This document shows, one piece after another, positions 16,887 to 24,758 of a DNA stretch of 64,000 bases. Source of the DNA: Nocardia shimofusensis NBRC 100134 (lineage in GTDB: Bacteria; Actinomycetota; Actinomycetes; Mycobacteriales; Mycobacteriaceae); NCBI RefSeq assembly GCF_001613125.1, contig NZ_BDBT01000029.1, positions 1 through 64,000 on the forward strand, in the 5' to 3' direction. The notes beneath the pieces were generated by a model. It saw nothing but the letters and a program-made list of their open reading frames with translations, was not told the origin of the DNA and did not search any database. The position numbers were made by a program, and so were the translations under genes. How positions within the stretch are numbered: the first letter of the stretch is position 1; every line of letters begins with the position of its first letter.

Positions 16887-18995
16887 GTGACCTCCGAGCT
16901 GATCAGTCCTTCCGGTATCGATCTATCCCATCTGGACGAGGCCGTCCGGGTCCAGGACGACCTGTTCGCGCACGTCAACGGTAAATGGCTGGCCGAGTAC
17001 GAGATTCCCGCCGACCGCGCCGTCGACGGCGCCTTCCGCGCCCTCTACGACCAGGCCGAACTCGACGTCCAGGCCATCATCCAGCGGTGCGCGGAAGGGG
17101 CGTACGGCACCACATCCGGCAGCGCCGCTTCTGTGAACGCCGCTTCTGTGAACGCCGCTCCGGCGAACGACACCGTGGCGAACGACACCGCGGCGAACGA
17201 CACCGCCGACGCCCGCCGGATCGGCGACCTCTACCGCTCCTTCATGGACACCGAGACGGTGGCGGCCGCGGGTCTGTCGCCGATCGCCGGGGAACTGGCC
17301 GCCCTGCGCGAGCTGACCGACCGCTCGGCCTTCGCCGCGCTGCTGGGGCAATGGCATCGCACCGGCGTGCCCGGCGCGGTCGGCTTCTACATCGACTCCG
17401 ACGCCAAGAATTCCAGCCGGTATCTGATCCAGATCTACCAGTCCGGCCTCGGCCTGCCCGACGAATCCTATTACCGCCAGGACGAATACGCCGAGATCAG
17501 GACGGCGTACATCGCCCACATCGACCGCATGTTCGCCCTGGCGGCCGACGACCCGCGGGTGGGTGCCCTGCTGCCGCCCGACCTCGGCACCGTCGGACAG
17601 CGGATCTTCGACATCGAACGCGCACTCGCCGCCGGTCACTGGGACGTGGTGCGCCGCCGCGACGCCGAATTGAGCTACAACCTCACCACCTTCGACGCGC
17701 TGCGCACCGAGCATCCCGAATTCGACTGGACGGCATGGACGGCCGCGCTGGCCGAGGGCCTCGATCGGTCCGGTCCGGAACTGTTCGCCGAAGTGGTGGT
17801 GCGCCAACCCGATTACCTGGGCGTCTTCGCGCGCCTGTGGGCCGACGCCGATCTCGCCGACTGGCAGGCCTGGGCCGCCTGGCGGCTGCTGCACGCTCGC
17901 GCGCCGTACCTCACCGACGACATCGTGGCCGAGAACTTCGACTTCTACGGTCGCATCCTCACCGGCGCCACCGAGAACCGCGAACGCTGGAAGCGCGGGG
18001 TCTCGCTGGTGCAGGAGCTGCTGGGCGAAGCGGTCGGCAAACTGTATGTGGCCGAGCACTTCCCGCCCGAGGCCAAGGCCAAGATGCAGGAACTGGTCGC
18101 CAATCTCGCCGAGGCCTACCGGCGCAACATCACCGACCTGGACTGGATGAGCCCCCAGACCAGGCAGGCCGCGCTCGCCAAACTGGAGAAGTTCACCCCC
18201 AAGATCGGTTACCCGAACCGCTGGCGCGACTACTCCGGGCTGCACATCGACCCGATGGACCTGCTCGGCAACTACCGAAACGGCTGCGCCGCCGAGCACG
18301 ATCGGGAACTGCGCAAACTCGGTGGACCGGTCGACCGGGACGAGTGGTTCATGACCCCGCAGACGGTCAACGCCTACTACAACCCGGGCATGAACGAGAT
18401 CGTCTTCCCGGCCGCGATCCTGCAACCGCCGTTCTTCGACATGAACGCCGACGACGCCGCCAACTACGGCGGTATCGGCGCGGTGATCGGCCACGAGATC
18501 GGCCACGGCTTCGACGACCAGGGCGCCAAGTACGACGGCGACGGCAACATGATCGACTGGTGGACCGACGCCGACCGCGCCGAATTCGGCAAGCGCACCA
18601 GGGCCCTGATCGAGCAGTACGACGTGCTCTCGCCCAAGGATCTGGCCGACGAGCACACCGTCAACGGCGAGTTCACCATCGGCGAGAACATCGGCGATCT
18701 GGGCGGGCTGTCCATCGCCCTGCAGGCCTACAAGATCGCCCTCGGCGACGAGCAGGCCCCGGTGATCGACGGCCTCACCGGGCTGCAGCGGGTCTTCTAC
18801 GGCTGGGCGCAGGTGTGGCGTACCAAGGCGCGCGAAGAGGAAGCCATCCGCAGGCTGGCCGTCGATCCGCATTCGCCGCCGGAGTTCCGGTGCAACGCGG
18901 TGGTGCGCAATATCGACCTCTTCCACGAGGCCTTCGGCGTCGAACCGGGTGACGCGCTGTACCTCGACCCGGCCGAGCGCGTCCGCATCTGGTGA
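16887..18995 (+). CDS. M13 family zinc metallopeptidase (PepO / neprilysin-like)
   Basis: The 702-residue enzyme has all M13 signatures: NAYYNPGMNEIVFPAAILQPP, the zinc site VIGHEIGHGFDDQG (HExxH), the third zinc ligand in ENIGDLGGLSIA, and the C-terminal CNAVVRNIDLFHEAF with a tryptophan end. There is no signal peptide, as in mycobacterial and many actinobacterial PepO-like enzymes. The family cleaves oligopeptides of up to about 40 residues. A stretch at about residues 76-108 consists of pentapeptide repeats (ASVNA, ASVNA, APAND, TVAND, TAAND) and looks like an insertion in the N-terminal domain, far from the active site. The start is GTG 16887. A strong terminator follows. Confidence 0.95.
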   Translation: MTSELISPSGIDLSHLDEAVRVQDDLFAHVNGKWLAEYEIPADRAVDGAFRALYDQAELDVQAIIQRCAEGAYGTTSGSAASVNAASVNAAPANDTVANDTAANDTADARRIGDLYRSFMDTETVAAAGLSPIAGELAALRELTDRSAFAALLGQWHRTGVPGAVGFYIDSDAKNSSRYLIQIYQSGLGLPDESYYRQDEYAEIRTAYIAHIDRMFALAADDPRVGALLPPDLGTVGQRIFDIERALAAGHWDVVRRRDAELSYNLTTFDALRTEHPEFDWTAWTAALAEGLDRSGPELFAEVVVRQPDYLGVFARLWADADLADWQAWAAWRLLHARAPYLTDDIVAENFDFYGRILTGATENRERWKRGVSLVQELLGEAVGKLYVAEHFPPEAKAKMQELVANLAEAYRRNITDLDWMSPQTRQAALAKLEKFTPKIGYPNRWRDYSGLHIDPMDLLGNYRNGCAAEHDRELRKLGGPVDRDEWFMTPQTVNAYYNPGMNEIVFPAAILQPPFFDMNADDAANYGGIGAVIGHEIGHGFDDQGAKYDGDGNMIDWWTDADRAEFGKRTRALIEQYDVLSPKDLADEHTVNGEFTIGENIGDLGGLSIALQAYKIALGDEQAPVIDGLTGLQRVFYGWAQVWRTKAREEEAIRRLAVDPHSPPEFRCNAVVRNIDLFHEAFGVEPGDALYLDPAERVRIW
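17127..17201 (+). repeat. Five 15-bp tandem repeats inside the M13 peptidase gene
   Basis: Units at 17127, 17142, 17157, 17172 and 17187; the first two are identical. They encode ASVNA / APAND / TVAND / TAAND and keep the frame. A degenerate sixth unit follows. Confidence 0.85.
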
Positions 18996-19000
18996 ACGAC

Positions 19001-19043
19001 AACGAGACGCCGGCCGCGCGGATGGCGCGGCCGGCGTCTCGTT
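19001..19043. terminator. Bidirectional terminator between the M13 peptidase and L,D-transpeptidase genes
   Basis: A perfect 19-bp inverted repeat (arms 19001-19019 and 19025-19043) with a 5-nt loop stands between two convergent genes. The arms begin and end in AA/TT, which gives a short T-run in both directions. Confidence 0.85.
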
Positions 19044-19062
19044 CGAGCGGGGGATCGGGCGA

Positions 19063-19959
19063 TCAGTTCCAGTCGCCCAGACCGTCGCGGGCGTTGAGGG
19101 TGCCGCCCGCGGTGTTCTGCACGATGACCGGGTCGCCCTTCTGGGCGTTCTCGAAGAACCAGCGGGCGTCCTCGGTGCTGACGTTGAGGCAGCCGTGGCT
19201 GACGTTGGACACGCCCTGCTGGGCCACCGACCACGGCGCGGCGTGCACGAAGATCCCGCTGTTGGAGATGCGGGTCGCGTACTCCACGTCGAGCTTGTAG
19301 CCCTCGGGCGCGTCGACCGGCACACCGTAGGTCGAGGAGTCCATGACCATCTCACGGTGGCGTTCGCCGACGATGTAGGTGCCGTTGGGGGTCTCGTGGC
19401 CGGGCTTGCCCATCGAGGTCGGCATCGTCTTGATCACCTCGCCGTTGCGGGTGACGGTGATGGTCTTGGTGGCGTCGTCGGCGGTCGCGATCAGGGCGTC
19501 GCCGATGCGGAACGCGCTGGTCGTGCCGCCCGCCTTGACGAAGACGTCGGTGTTGGCCGGCCAGAACTCGTTCGGCTTCCAGCGGACCTGCTTGTCGCTC
19601 CACCAGTAGAAGTGGCCGGGCGCCTCGTTCGAGGAGGTGATCTCGATGGCCTTCTCCGCGATGGCGCGATCGGCGATCGGCTCCTTGAAGGTGATGATGA
19701 TCGGCTGCGCCACGCCGACGGTCTCACCGTCGGCGATGTTGATGTTCGGCGGCGCGAAGTTGGCCTGCGGCTCGGGTTCGGTCACCAGCGGTGTAGCCGA
19801 CCCGAGGTCGACTCCGGGGAGCAGCGGCTCGGCCTGTGCGGGAGCGATGATCAGCGCGCCCGCGGCGGCGATCGACGCGGACAAGAGGACGCCCTGGCGA
19901 AGCCGGTGGGACAGCCGGTCTCGCGTCGGCAGCGACCTGTTGTTCGAAGCGGCATGCAT
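19063..19959 (-). CDS. L,D-transpeptidase with Ig-like domain
   Basis: The 298-residue exported enzyme would form 3-3 cross-links in peptidoglycan, the dominant type in mycobacteria and relatives. A signal segment lies near residues 22-44 (GVLLSASIAAAGALIIAPAQA). An Ig-like domain follows at about residues 75-160 (GVAQPIIITFKEPIAD). The YkuD catalytic domain is at about residues 165-290, with the motif SGIFVHAAPWS and then SHGCLNVSTEDA, where the Cys is the nucleophile. No Cys lies in a lipobox, so it is probably secreted or held by its N-terminus rather than lipidated. It is convergent with the M13 gene. Confidence 0.93.
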   Translation of the reverse strand: MHAASNNRSLPTRDRLSHRLRQGVLLSASIAAAGALIIAPAQAEPLLPGVDLGSATPLVTEPEPQANFAPPNINIADGETVGVAQPIIITFKEPIADRAIAEKAIEITSSNEAPGHFYWWSDKQVRWKPNEFWPANTDVFVKAGGTTSAFRIGDALIATADDATKTITVTRNGEVIKTMPTSMGKPGHETPNGTYIVGERHREMVMDSSTYGVPVDAPEGYKLDVEYATRISNSGIFVHAAPWSVAQQGVSNVSHGCLNVSTEDARWFFENAQKGDPVIVQNTAGGTLNARDGLGDWN

Positions 19960-20418
19960 TGGTTAATCGTCCATTCCATCTGCCGCGCGGATGCGCGGGA
20001 GATTTCATCGGCGTGGAGCCTCGACGATCTCCCCGGGGCTGAGAGCTCCCGAGGGGATCTCCCCGAGGGGGTGACCACGTGCGGGTTTCGCGAAGGCTGT
20101 CCACGGGTATTGATGCGGGACCGGGATCTATCACGGGCCCGCGGGTATGACGGCCCGACCGCGTCCATTCCTACCCTTCGCGCCCGGCCCGGGGCCACTC
20201 GTCGCGGACGGTCATGCGCTACGGGTACGACAAGTGAGCGCAGTCACATAAGTTGTTGTCCGGCAGGGATTTCGGCGAAAATCGCCGGTCACGCCCTCGT
20301 TCGGTGACCTCGCGGCCCATATGCCGTACGTCCGGTTTGCGGGTAGGGCGGACGGGCTTGTGAGGCATATCACCGCTCCTGGCTCCGGTCGCCCGGCGCG
20401 TCGGGAGGGTGTGCGGCA
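19960..20418. other. 459-bp intergenic region upstream of the L,D-transpeptidase gene
   Basis: No convincing gene is present. The part nearest the transpeptidase start holds C/G-rich imperfect inverted repeats around 20026-20070, possibly an mRNA leader structure. A small hairpin (GGCGA-AAA-TCGCC) lies near 20274-20286. I compared it by eye with c-di-AMP riboswitches, known upstream of some actinobacterial cell-wall genes, and did not find their conserved blocks. Confidence 0.5.
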
Positions 20419-20949
20419 TCAGGAGTCGGGTGGGGTGGGCGTCCACTGTCCGAAGGGCGTCGCCAGGCAGCTCGCGCCGCTGGTGGTGTTCCAGGCGAAG
20501 GCGCCCGCGCCGAGGCAGACCACCGTGCCGTCGGTGGTGCCGCCGACCTCCGCGCGTGAGCCCTCGAAGGCGATCGCCACCGCCATCTGCTGACCGTCGT
20601 ACGGCACGGGATCGGCGACGGAGCTCAGCGCCATCGCGTCGGGACCGAATCCCAGCGCGATCGGGATGCCGCCGAACCCCTCGCTCGCGCCGACGCCGCC
20701 CGCCGCGCCGACGCCGAACGCGTTCGCGCCCATCGCGGCGTAGGCGTACCCCACCCCGTCGAACCCCGTCGCCAGCGCGCGCCCGTGTTCGTCGGTGGCG
20801 GCCCGGCACCCGGTGCGGCCCTCGATGCGGGTGAGGTCGCCACCGCGCTCCGCGGTGCAATGCAGAGGGGTTGCTGAGGCGGTCGCCGGTACCGTGACCG
20901 CGGTGCCCAACGCGGCGGCCGAGCAGATAATCACCCTGATCAGGTTCAT
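20419..20949 (-). CDS. Secreted hypothetical protein (DUF6764-like)
   Basis: The 176-residue product has a signal peptide (MNLIRVIICSAAALGTAVTV, cleavage near ATASATP). The mature part contains Gly-rich segments (AFGVGAAGGVGASEGFGG) and four Cys likely to pair (LHCTAE, GCRAA, VVCLG, SCLATPFGQW). Similar small exported proteins ending in SCLATPFG occur in Nocardia; the DUF6764 name is from memory. ATG 20949 was chosen because it starts the signal peptide; the frame begins at 20982. The function is unknown. Confidence 0.75.
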   Translation of the reverse strand: MNLIRVIICSAAALGTAVTVPATASATPLHCTAERGGDLTRIEGRTGCRAATDEHGRALATGFDGVGYAYAAMGANAFGVGAAGGVGASEGFGGIPIALGFGPDAMALSSVADPVPYDGQQMAVAIAFEGSRAEVGGTTDGTVVCLGAGAFAWNTTSGASCLATPFGQWTPTPPDS

Positions 20950-21159
20950 GACTGGCCCCTTTCGCGCCGTGATCACCACCATACCCAGAGAGATTGCTGG
21001 AGGAGGTTCGGCGCGGTTCGGACGGCCCGCGCCCGCGGGTGACTCGACGGTGACGGCGCAGGTGGTGTATGCATGGCGTGGTATTTCAGCTCAGCTCGTC
21101 ATCTGCGGGTCAACAGGCCGGGTGTGAGTTCGGAGCGTTACAGCTCGGGAGGACTGTAC

Positions 21160-21780
21160 GTGTCTCGTCAATTGTTATCCGGTCTCGCGCTCGCGGTGGG
21201 CATCGCCGTCGCGGCGTTCACGCTGTCGGCCTGCGGGTCGACCGTCGACGGCCATGCCCAGCCCGCCGTCGGCGGCACCATAGATGCCCTCACCAGCACG
21301 CCCAAGCCCGGTCCGCCGAAGCCGAGCACGCCGCCGAAGTCCAGCGCGCCGCGCACGACGACGCAGGAGGCCGGGGACACCGACTTCCAGGCCGAGATCG
21401 GCGACTGCGTGACCCTGGGCGGTACGACCACCGACGCCACCATCGCAAAGGCGTCCTGTGGCAGCCGCGCGTCCAACTACAAGGTCATCGGCAAGGCCAC
21501 CAGCAGCGCGTTGTGCCCGGCCGATCGCGACAACTACTACGCCGAGACGCTGAACGGTCTCGAACAGGGCGCGTTCTGCCTGGACATCGATTGGGTGATC
21601 GGCGGCTGCATGGATATCGGCGGCGACGACCCTCAGCGCATCGACTGCGGCGAGTCCGGCCTGCAGCCGGTGCGGGTCGACGAGATCGTCCAAGGCGCGG
21701 GCGACGTCGGCGCCTGCGACACCGGTTTCGGGTTCGAGTACACCGAGCGCCGGTTCGTGGTCTGCGTCGAGGAGTTGTAG
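21160..21780 (+). CDS. LppU-type lipoprotein
   Basis: The 206-residue product has a lipoprotein signal (LLSGLALAVGIAVAAFTLSA followed by Cys, lipobox LSAC). A Pro/Thr-rich linker follows, then a Cys-rich domain (GDCVTLGGTTTDATI, ASCGSRASNYKVIG, FCLDIDWVIGGCMDIGG) that resembles mycobacterial LppU (Rv2784c). It would be anchored to the outer face of the plasma membrane. GTG 21160 is preferred because GGGAGGA lies 6 nt upstream and it sits directly before the signal sequence. The function of the family is unknown. An 18-bp terminator follows. Confidence 0.82.
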   Translation: MSRQLLSGLALAVGIAVAAFTLSACGSTVDGHAQPAVGGTIDALTSTPKPGPPKPSTPPKSSAPRTTTQEAGDTDFQAEIGDCVTLGGTTTDATIAKASCGSRASNYKVIGKATSSALCPADRDNYYAETLNGLEQGAFCLDIDWVIGGCMDIGGDDPQRIDCGESGLQPVRVDEIVQGAGDVGACDTGFGFEYTERRFVVCVEEL

Positions 21781-21805
21781 AGCCCGGTCCGGGGGGAACC
21801 GGTGA

Positions 21806-21845
21806 ACGCACAAGGAGCGGACCGAAAGGTCCGCTCCTTGTGCGT
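21806..21845. terminator. Bidirectional terminator, 18-bp stem with GAAA tetraloop
   Basis: Arms 21806-21823 and 21828-21845 pair perfectly around a GAAA loop. It lies between the convergent LppU-like and S1 peptidase genes and serves both. Confidence 0.88.
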
Positions 21846-21866
21846 CTTACCTGGTGACCGGCTGGA

Positions 21867-22541
21867 TCAGATGGGCCGGAAGCCCGCGCCGATGTCGCCG
21901 CGGCGGTTGAGGTCGTCCATGATCGTGGTCATGTTGGTGCCGACCTCGGGGCCGAAGCAAGCGATGGCCAGGTAGGCGTTCACCATGCCGACCAGCGTCG
22001 AGCCGACGACCACCGGTGCACCGGAGTCGCCTTCCACCACGCACATCTGGGCCCAGGTCTCCATATTGCTGCCGAAGATGTCGCCGTAGGCCAGACCACA
22101 GGTGTTTCCGGTGGTACGGCCTTCCTTGCAGACGATCATCGGGAACTGGGCGGGTGCGCCGATCCCGGTGATGGTCACGTTGCCGATCCGGTTGACCGGG
22201 GTGATCGAGCCGGGCTGGAACTGGATCACCGCGTAGTCGAGGGTCGGGTTGGAGTAGACGAAGCGGCCGATCACACCGGCTCCCGGGTCGATCTCCGAGT
22301 ACACCTGTGCGCCCGCCTCGCCGCAGTGGCCTGCCGTCAGGCCGACCAGCCTGCCCGCGTTGTCGTGGCCGACGGTGGTGACGGTGCACTCGTACATGTT
22401 GTCGACGATGATTCCCGAACCGCCACCGATCACCGGCGCGCCCGGGTCCGCCACCGCGGTCCCTGCGCCCGTCCCGAGCAGCGCCGCGCCCAAGGCCACG
22501 GCGAGGACGGCGTTGGCCGCCTTGGCGAGTTTGCTGAACAT
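21867..22541 (-). CDS. Secreted S1 family serine peptidase (chymotrypsin-like)
   Basis: The 224-residue product has a signal peptide (AANAVLAVALGAALLGTGAG, then AVADPG). The mature domain shows the triad blocks TAGHCG (His), LDYAVIQF (Asp) and EGDSGAPV (Ser). Four Cys could form two disulfides. It belongs to a class of small exported S1 proteases common in Nocardia and Streptomyces. ATG 22541 (MFSKLAKAANAV) follows GGAGGG and gives a normal signal peptide; the frame is open 15 codons further. It faces away from the mce operon and its own promoter lies in the AT-richer region upstream. Confidence 0.9.
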   Translation of the reverse strand: MFSKLAKAANAVLAVALGAALLGTGAGTAVADPGAPVIGGGSGIIVDNMYECTVTTVGHDNAGRLVGLTAGHCGEAGAQVYSEIDPGAGVIGRFVYSNPTLDYAVIQFQPGSITPVNRIGNVTITGIGAPAQFPMIVCKEGRTTGNTCGLAYGDIFGSNMETWAQMCVVEGDSGAPVVVGSTLVGMVNAYLAIACFGPEVGTNMTTIMDDLNRRGDIGAGFRPI

Positions 22542-23028
22542 GTCCCTCCAGATGTCGGAAGCCCGCACGATATCAATCTGTCGCATTCATCGTGTCAGTA
22601 TTCGGTCTCGGTCGCGTCTCGCCGGGTGGCGGGGCTCCTGGCCCGATCGCCCGGCGTGTCATAGCTTATCGGTATCAAAATGGTGGACCCGGCGCGTGTC
22701 AGCGATATTCCCCGCCGGTCGTGCGGTATGCCCACGGCATTCGGATACTGCGAATGATTTTAGATGATTATTTTCCACGCAATTCCTCGGACTCAATTGC
22801 GCAAGCCCATATCGCCGGGCTGCGGCTGCAACGTGTTCTAAAAAATTCTTCGTTTGTCGATGTTTCGGAAGAGCGCCACTGTGGTGTCTCCCAGTCTTTT
22901 CGGGCGAGTGATCGCTATCTATGACTGCAATCACATGTCAGTGGTGTGTTCAGCACTACCCCGTAGTAAGGTGCGTCAAGCAAACGAGTCGTCGGGGTTG
23001 TCCAACCGGCGTCGAGAGGGGTTAGCCA
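22542..23028. promoter_or_regulatory. AT-richer divergent regulatory region upstream of the mce operon
   Basis: This 487-bp gap is clearly lower in GC than its surroundings, mainly 22660-22990, and holds no convincing gene. It should carry the promoters of the S1 peptidase (minus) and the mce operon (plus), and contains one KstR-like operator (22827-22840). GAGAGGGG precedes the yrbEA start. Confidence 0.7.
22827..22840. promoter_or_regulatory. KstR-like operator
   Basis: TGCAACGTGTTCTA fits the KstR consensus TNNAACNNGTTNNA at all eight fixed positions. KstR is the TetR-type repressor of sterol catabolism and of mce4 in mycobacteria and Rhodococcus. The site lies about 190 bp before the first gene of the mce operon. 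Confidence 0.6.
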
Positions 23029-23883
23029 GTGCAGTCGACCAAGAGTCCTCCCGGAGGATCCCGCATAAGTGAAGCGGTCGATTGGACGAGGGCCTATTGG
23101 GAAGACCACCCGAAACGGTCCCTGGAGACCTTCGGCCGACAGATCACCATGGGCATCTCGGCGGTCGCCGAGTTGTTCGTCGCCATCTTCCGGGGCCGGT
23201 TCCCCTTCGGAGAATTCGTCCGCCAGTGCGCGTTCATGGCGAATGTGGCCGCCGCCCCCACCCTGCTGGTCGCCATCCCGATCGGCGTCATCGTCTCCAT
23301 CCAGGTCGGCGCGGTCGCCGGCCAGGTCGGCGCGACCTCGTTCATCGGCGCGGCCAACGGCCTGGGCATCGTCCAGCAGGGCGCGCCGCTGGTCACCTCG
23401 ATCATGATCGCCGGCGCGGTCGGTTCGGCCATCTGCGCCGACCTCGGCTCGCGCACCATCCGTGAAGAGATCGACGCCATGAAGGTGATGGGCGTCGACC
23501 CGATGCGCAGACTGGTCGCGCCTCGGCTCGGCGCGGCGATGCTGGTCAGCGTGCTGCTGTGCGGCTTCGTCGTGTTCGTGGGCTTCCTGACCGGCTACGT
23601 GTTCAACATCTTCGCCCAGGGCGGCACCCCCGGCTCCTACATCGGCACCTTCTCCTCGTTCGCGGTCACCCGGGACCTCTTCGTCGCATTGGTCAAGTCG
23701 ATGATCTTCGGCCTGCTGGCCGCGATCATCGCCTGCGACACCGGCCTGAACACCCGCGGCGGCCCCGGCGGCGTCGCGAACTCCGTCAACTCCGCTGTGG
23801 TGAGCTCGGCCATCATGCTCTTCGGCGTGAACCTCGGGATCACGCAGATCTACAGCGCCCTCTTCCCCCCACAGGTGGTCTGA
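23029..23883 (+). CDS. yrbE4A: MlaE-type permease YrbEA
   Basis: The 284-residue integral membrane protein is the first of two MlaE-family permeases that form the transmembrane core of the Mce transporter, moving lipids or sterols across the plasma membrane with an MceG-type ATPase encoded elsewhere. Hydrophobic segments and the conserved EEIDAMKVMGVDPMRRLVAPR loop are visible; this loop contacts the ATPase in MlaE proteins. The start GTG 23029 is preceded by GAGAGGGG. It is the first gene of an eight-gene operon. The number 4 is proposed only because of the KstR-like site; the protein could belong to another mce locus. Confidence 0.92.
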   Translation: MQSTKSPPGGSRISEAVDWTRAYWEDHPKRSLETFGRQITMGISAVAELFVAIFRGRFPFGEFVRQCAFMANVAAAPTLLVAIPIGVIVSIQVGAVAGQVGATSFIGAANGLGIVQQGAPLVTSIMIAGAVGSAICADLGSRTIREEIDAMKVMGVDPMRRLVAPRLGAAMLVSVLLCGFVVFVGFLTGYVFNIFAQGGTPGSYIGTFSSFAVTRDLFVALVKSMIFGLLAAIIACDTGLNTRGGPGGVANSVNSAVVSSAIMLFGVNLGITQIYSALFPPQVV

Positions 23884-23887
23884 GCCG

Positions 23888-24751
23888 GTGTCGTCAACTT
23901 ATGTGCCGCCGCTGCTGCGGCCGCTACATCAACTCAAGAAGACCGCGCAGGCTCCGGTCGACCTGCTCGCGCGCATCGGCCATCAGGTGTTCTTCTTCCT
24001 GCGGTCGGTGGGCTCGATCCCGTTGGCACTCAAGCAGTACCCCAAGGAAGTCTGGCGCCTGCTCACCGACGTGACCTGGGGCAACGGAAATCTGGTCGTC
24101 GGCGGTGGCACCATCGGGGTCGTCATCATCCTCAGCGCCTTCGGCGGCATGACCGTCGGCATCCAGGGCCACACCTCGCTGAACCTGCTCGGCCTGAGCC
24201 CGATCACCGGTGCGATCTCGGCCTTCGCGACGACACGCGAGCTCGGTCCGCTGCTGGCCTCGCTGGCCTTCGCTGCCCAGGCGGGCTGTCGATTCACCGC
24301 CCAGCTGGGCGCCATGCGCATCTCCGAGGAGATCGACGCGCTCGAGTCGGTGGCGATCCGGCCACTGCCTTATCTGGTCAGCACCCGCATGTTCGCCGCC
24401 ATCGTGGCGATCGTGCCGCTGTACTGCCTGGGCCTGGCGGTCGCCTACATCTCCTGCTCGCTGACCGTGCAGATGATCGGCGGCACCGCCTCGGGCACCT
24501 ACTCGCACTACTTCTACCAGTTCCTGATCCCGACCGACGTGCTCTACTCGCTGCTCAAAGCGATCGTGTTCGTCGCGATCACGACATTCATCCAGTGCTA
24601 CTACGGGTTCTTCGCCTCCGGCGGCCCGGAGGGCGTCGGCGTGGCGGCCGGCCGCGCGATCAAGATGTGCATCATCCTGGTCGTGTTCGCCGATCTGTTC
24701 ATGACGTTGGCTATCTGGGGCGTCGACCCCGGAATCCGGATCTCGGGGTAA
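23888..24751 (+). CDS. yrbE4B: MlaE-type permease YrbEB
   Basis: The 287-residue permease is the partner of YrbEA. It has the same MlaE fold with the coupling loop EEIDALESVAIRPLPYLVSTR. A GTG start lies 4 bp after the stop of yrbEA, so the two are translated together. Both together form the membrane channel served by the six Mce proteins downstream. Assignment to the mce4 type rests on the KstR-like site only. Confidence 0.92.
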   Translation: MSSTYVPPLLRPLHQLKKTAQAPVDLLARIGHQVFFFLRSVGSIPLALKQYPKEVWRLLTDVTWGNGNLVVGGGTIGVVIILSAFGGMTVGIQGHTSLNLLGLSPITGAISAFATTRELGPLLASLAFAAQAGCRFTAQLGAMRISEEIDALESVAIRPLPYLVSTRMFAAIVAIVPLYCLGLAVAYISCSLTVQMIGGTASGTYSHYFYQFLIPTDVLYSLLKAIVFVAITTFIQCYYGFFASGGPEGVGVAAGRAIKMCIILVVFADLFMTLAIWGVDPGIRISG

Positions 24752-24758
24752 GGGCGAG

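Noticed and set aside
19960..20230. Possible c-di-AMP riboswitch upstream of the L,D-transpeptidase gene
   Set aside because: Cell-wall genes in actinobacteria can have such riboswitches, but the conserved blocks were not found on the minus strand.
22592..22924. ORFs in the mce leader region (22592-22924 plus, 22659-22934 minus)
   Set aside because: They lie in the AT-richer regulatory region, lack ribosome binding sites and resemble no protein that I know.
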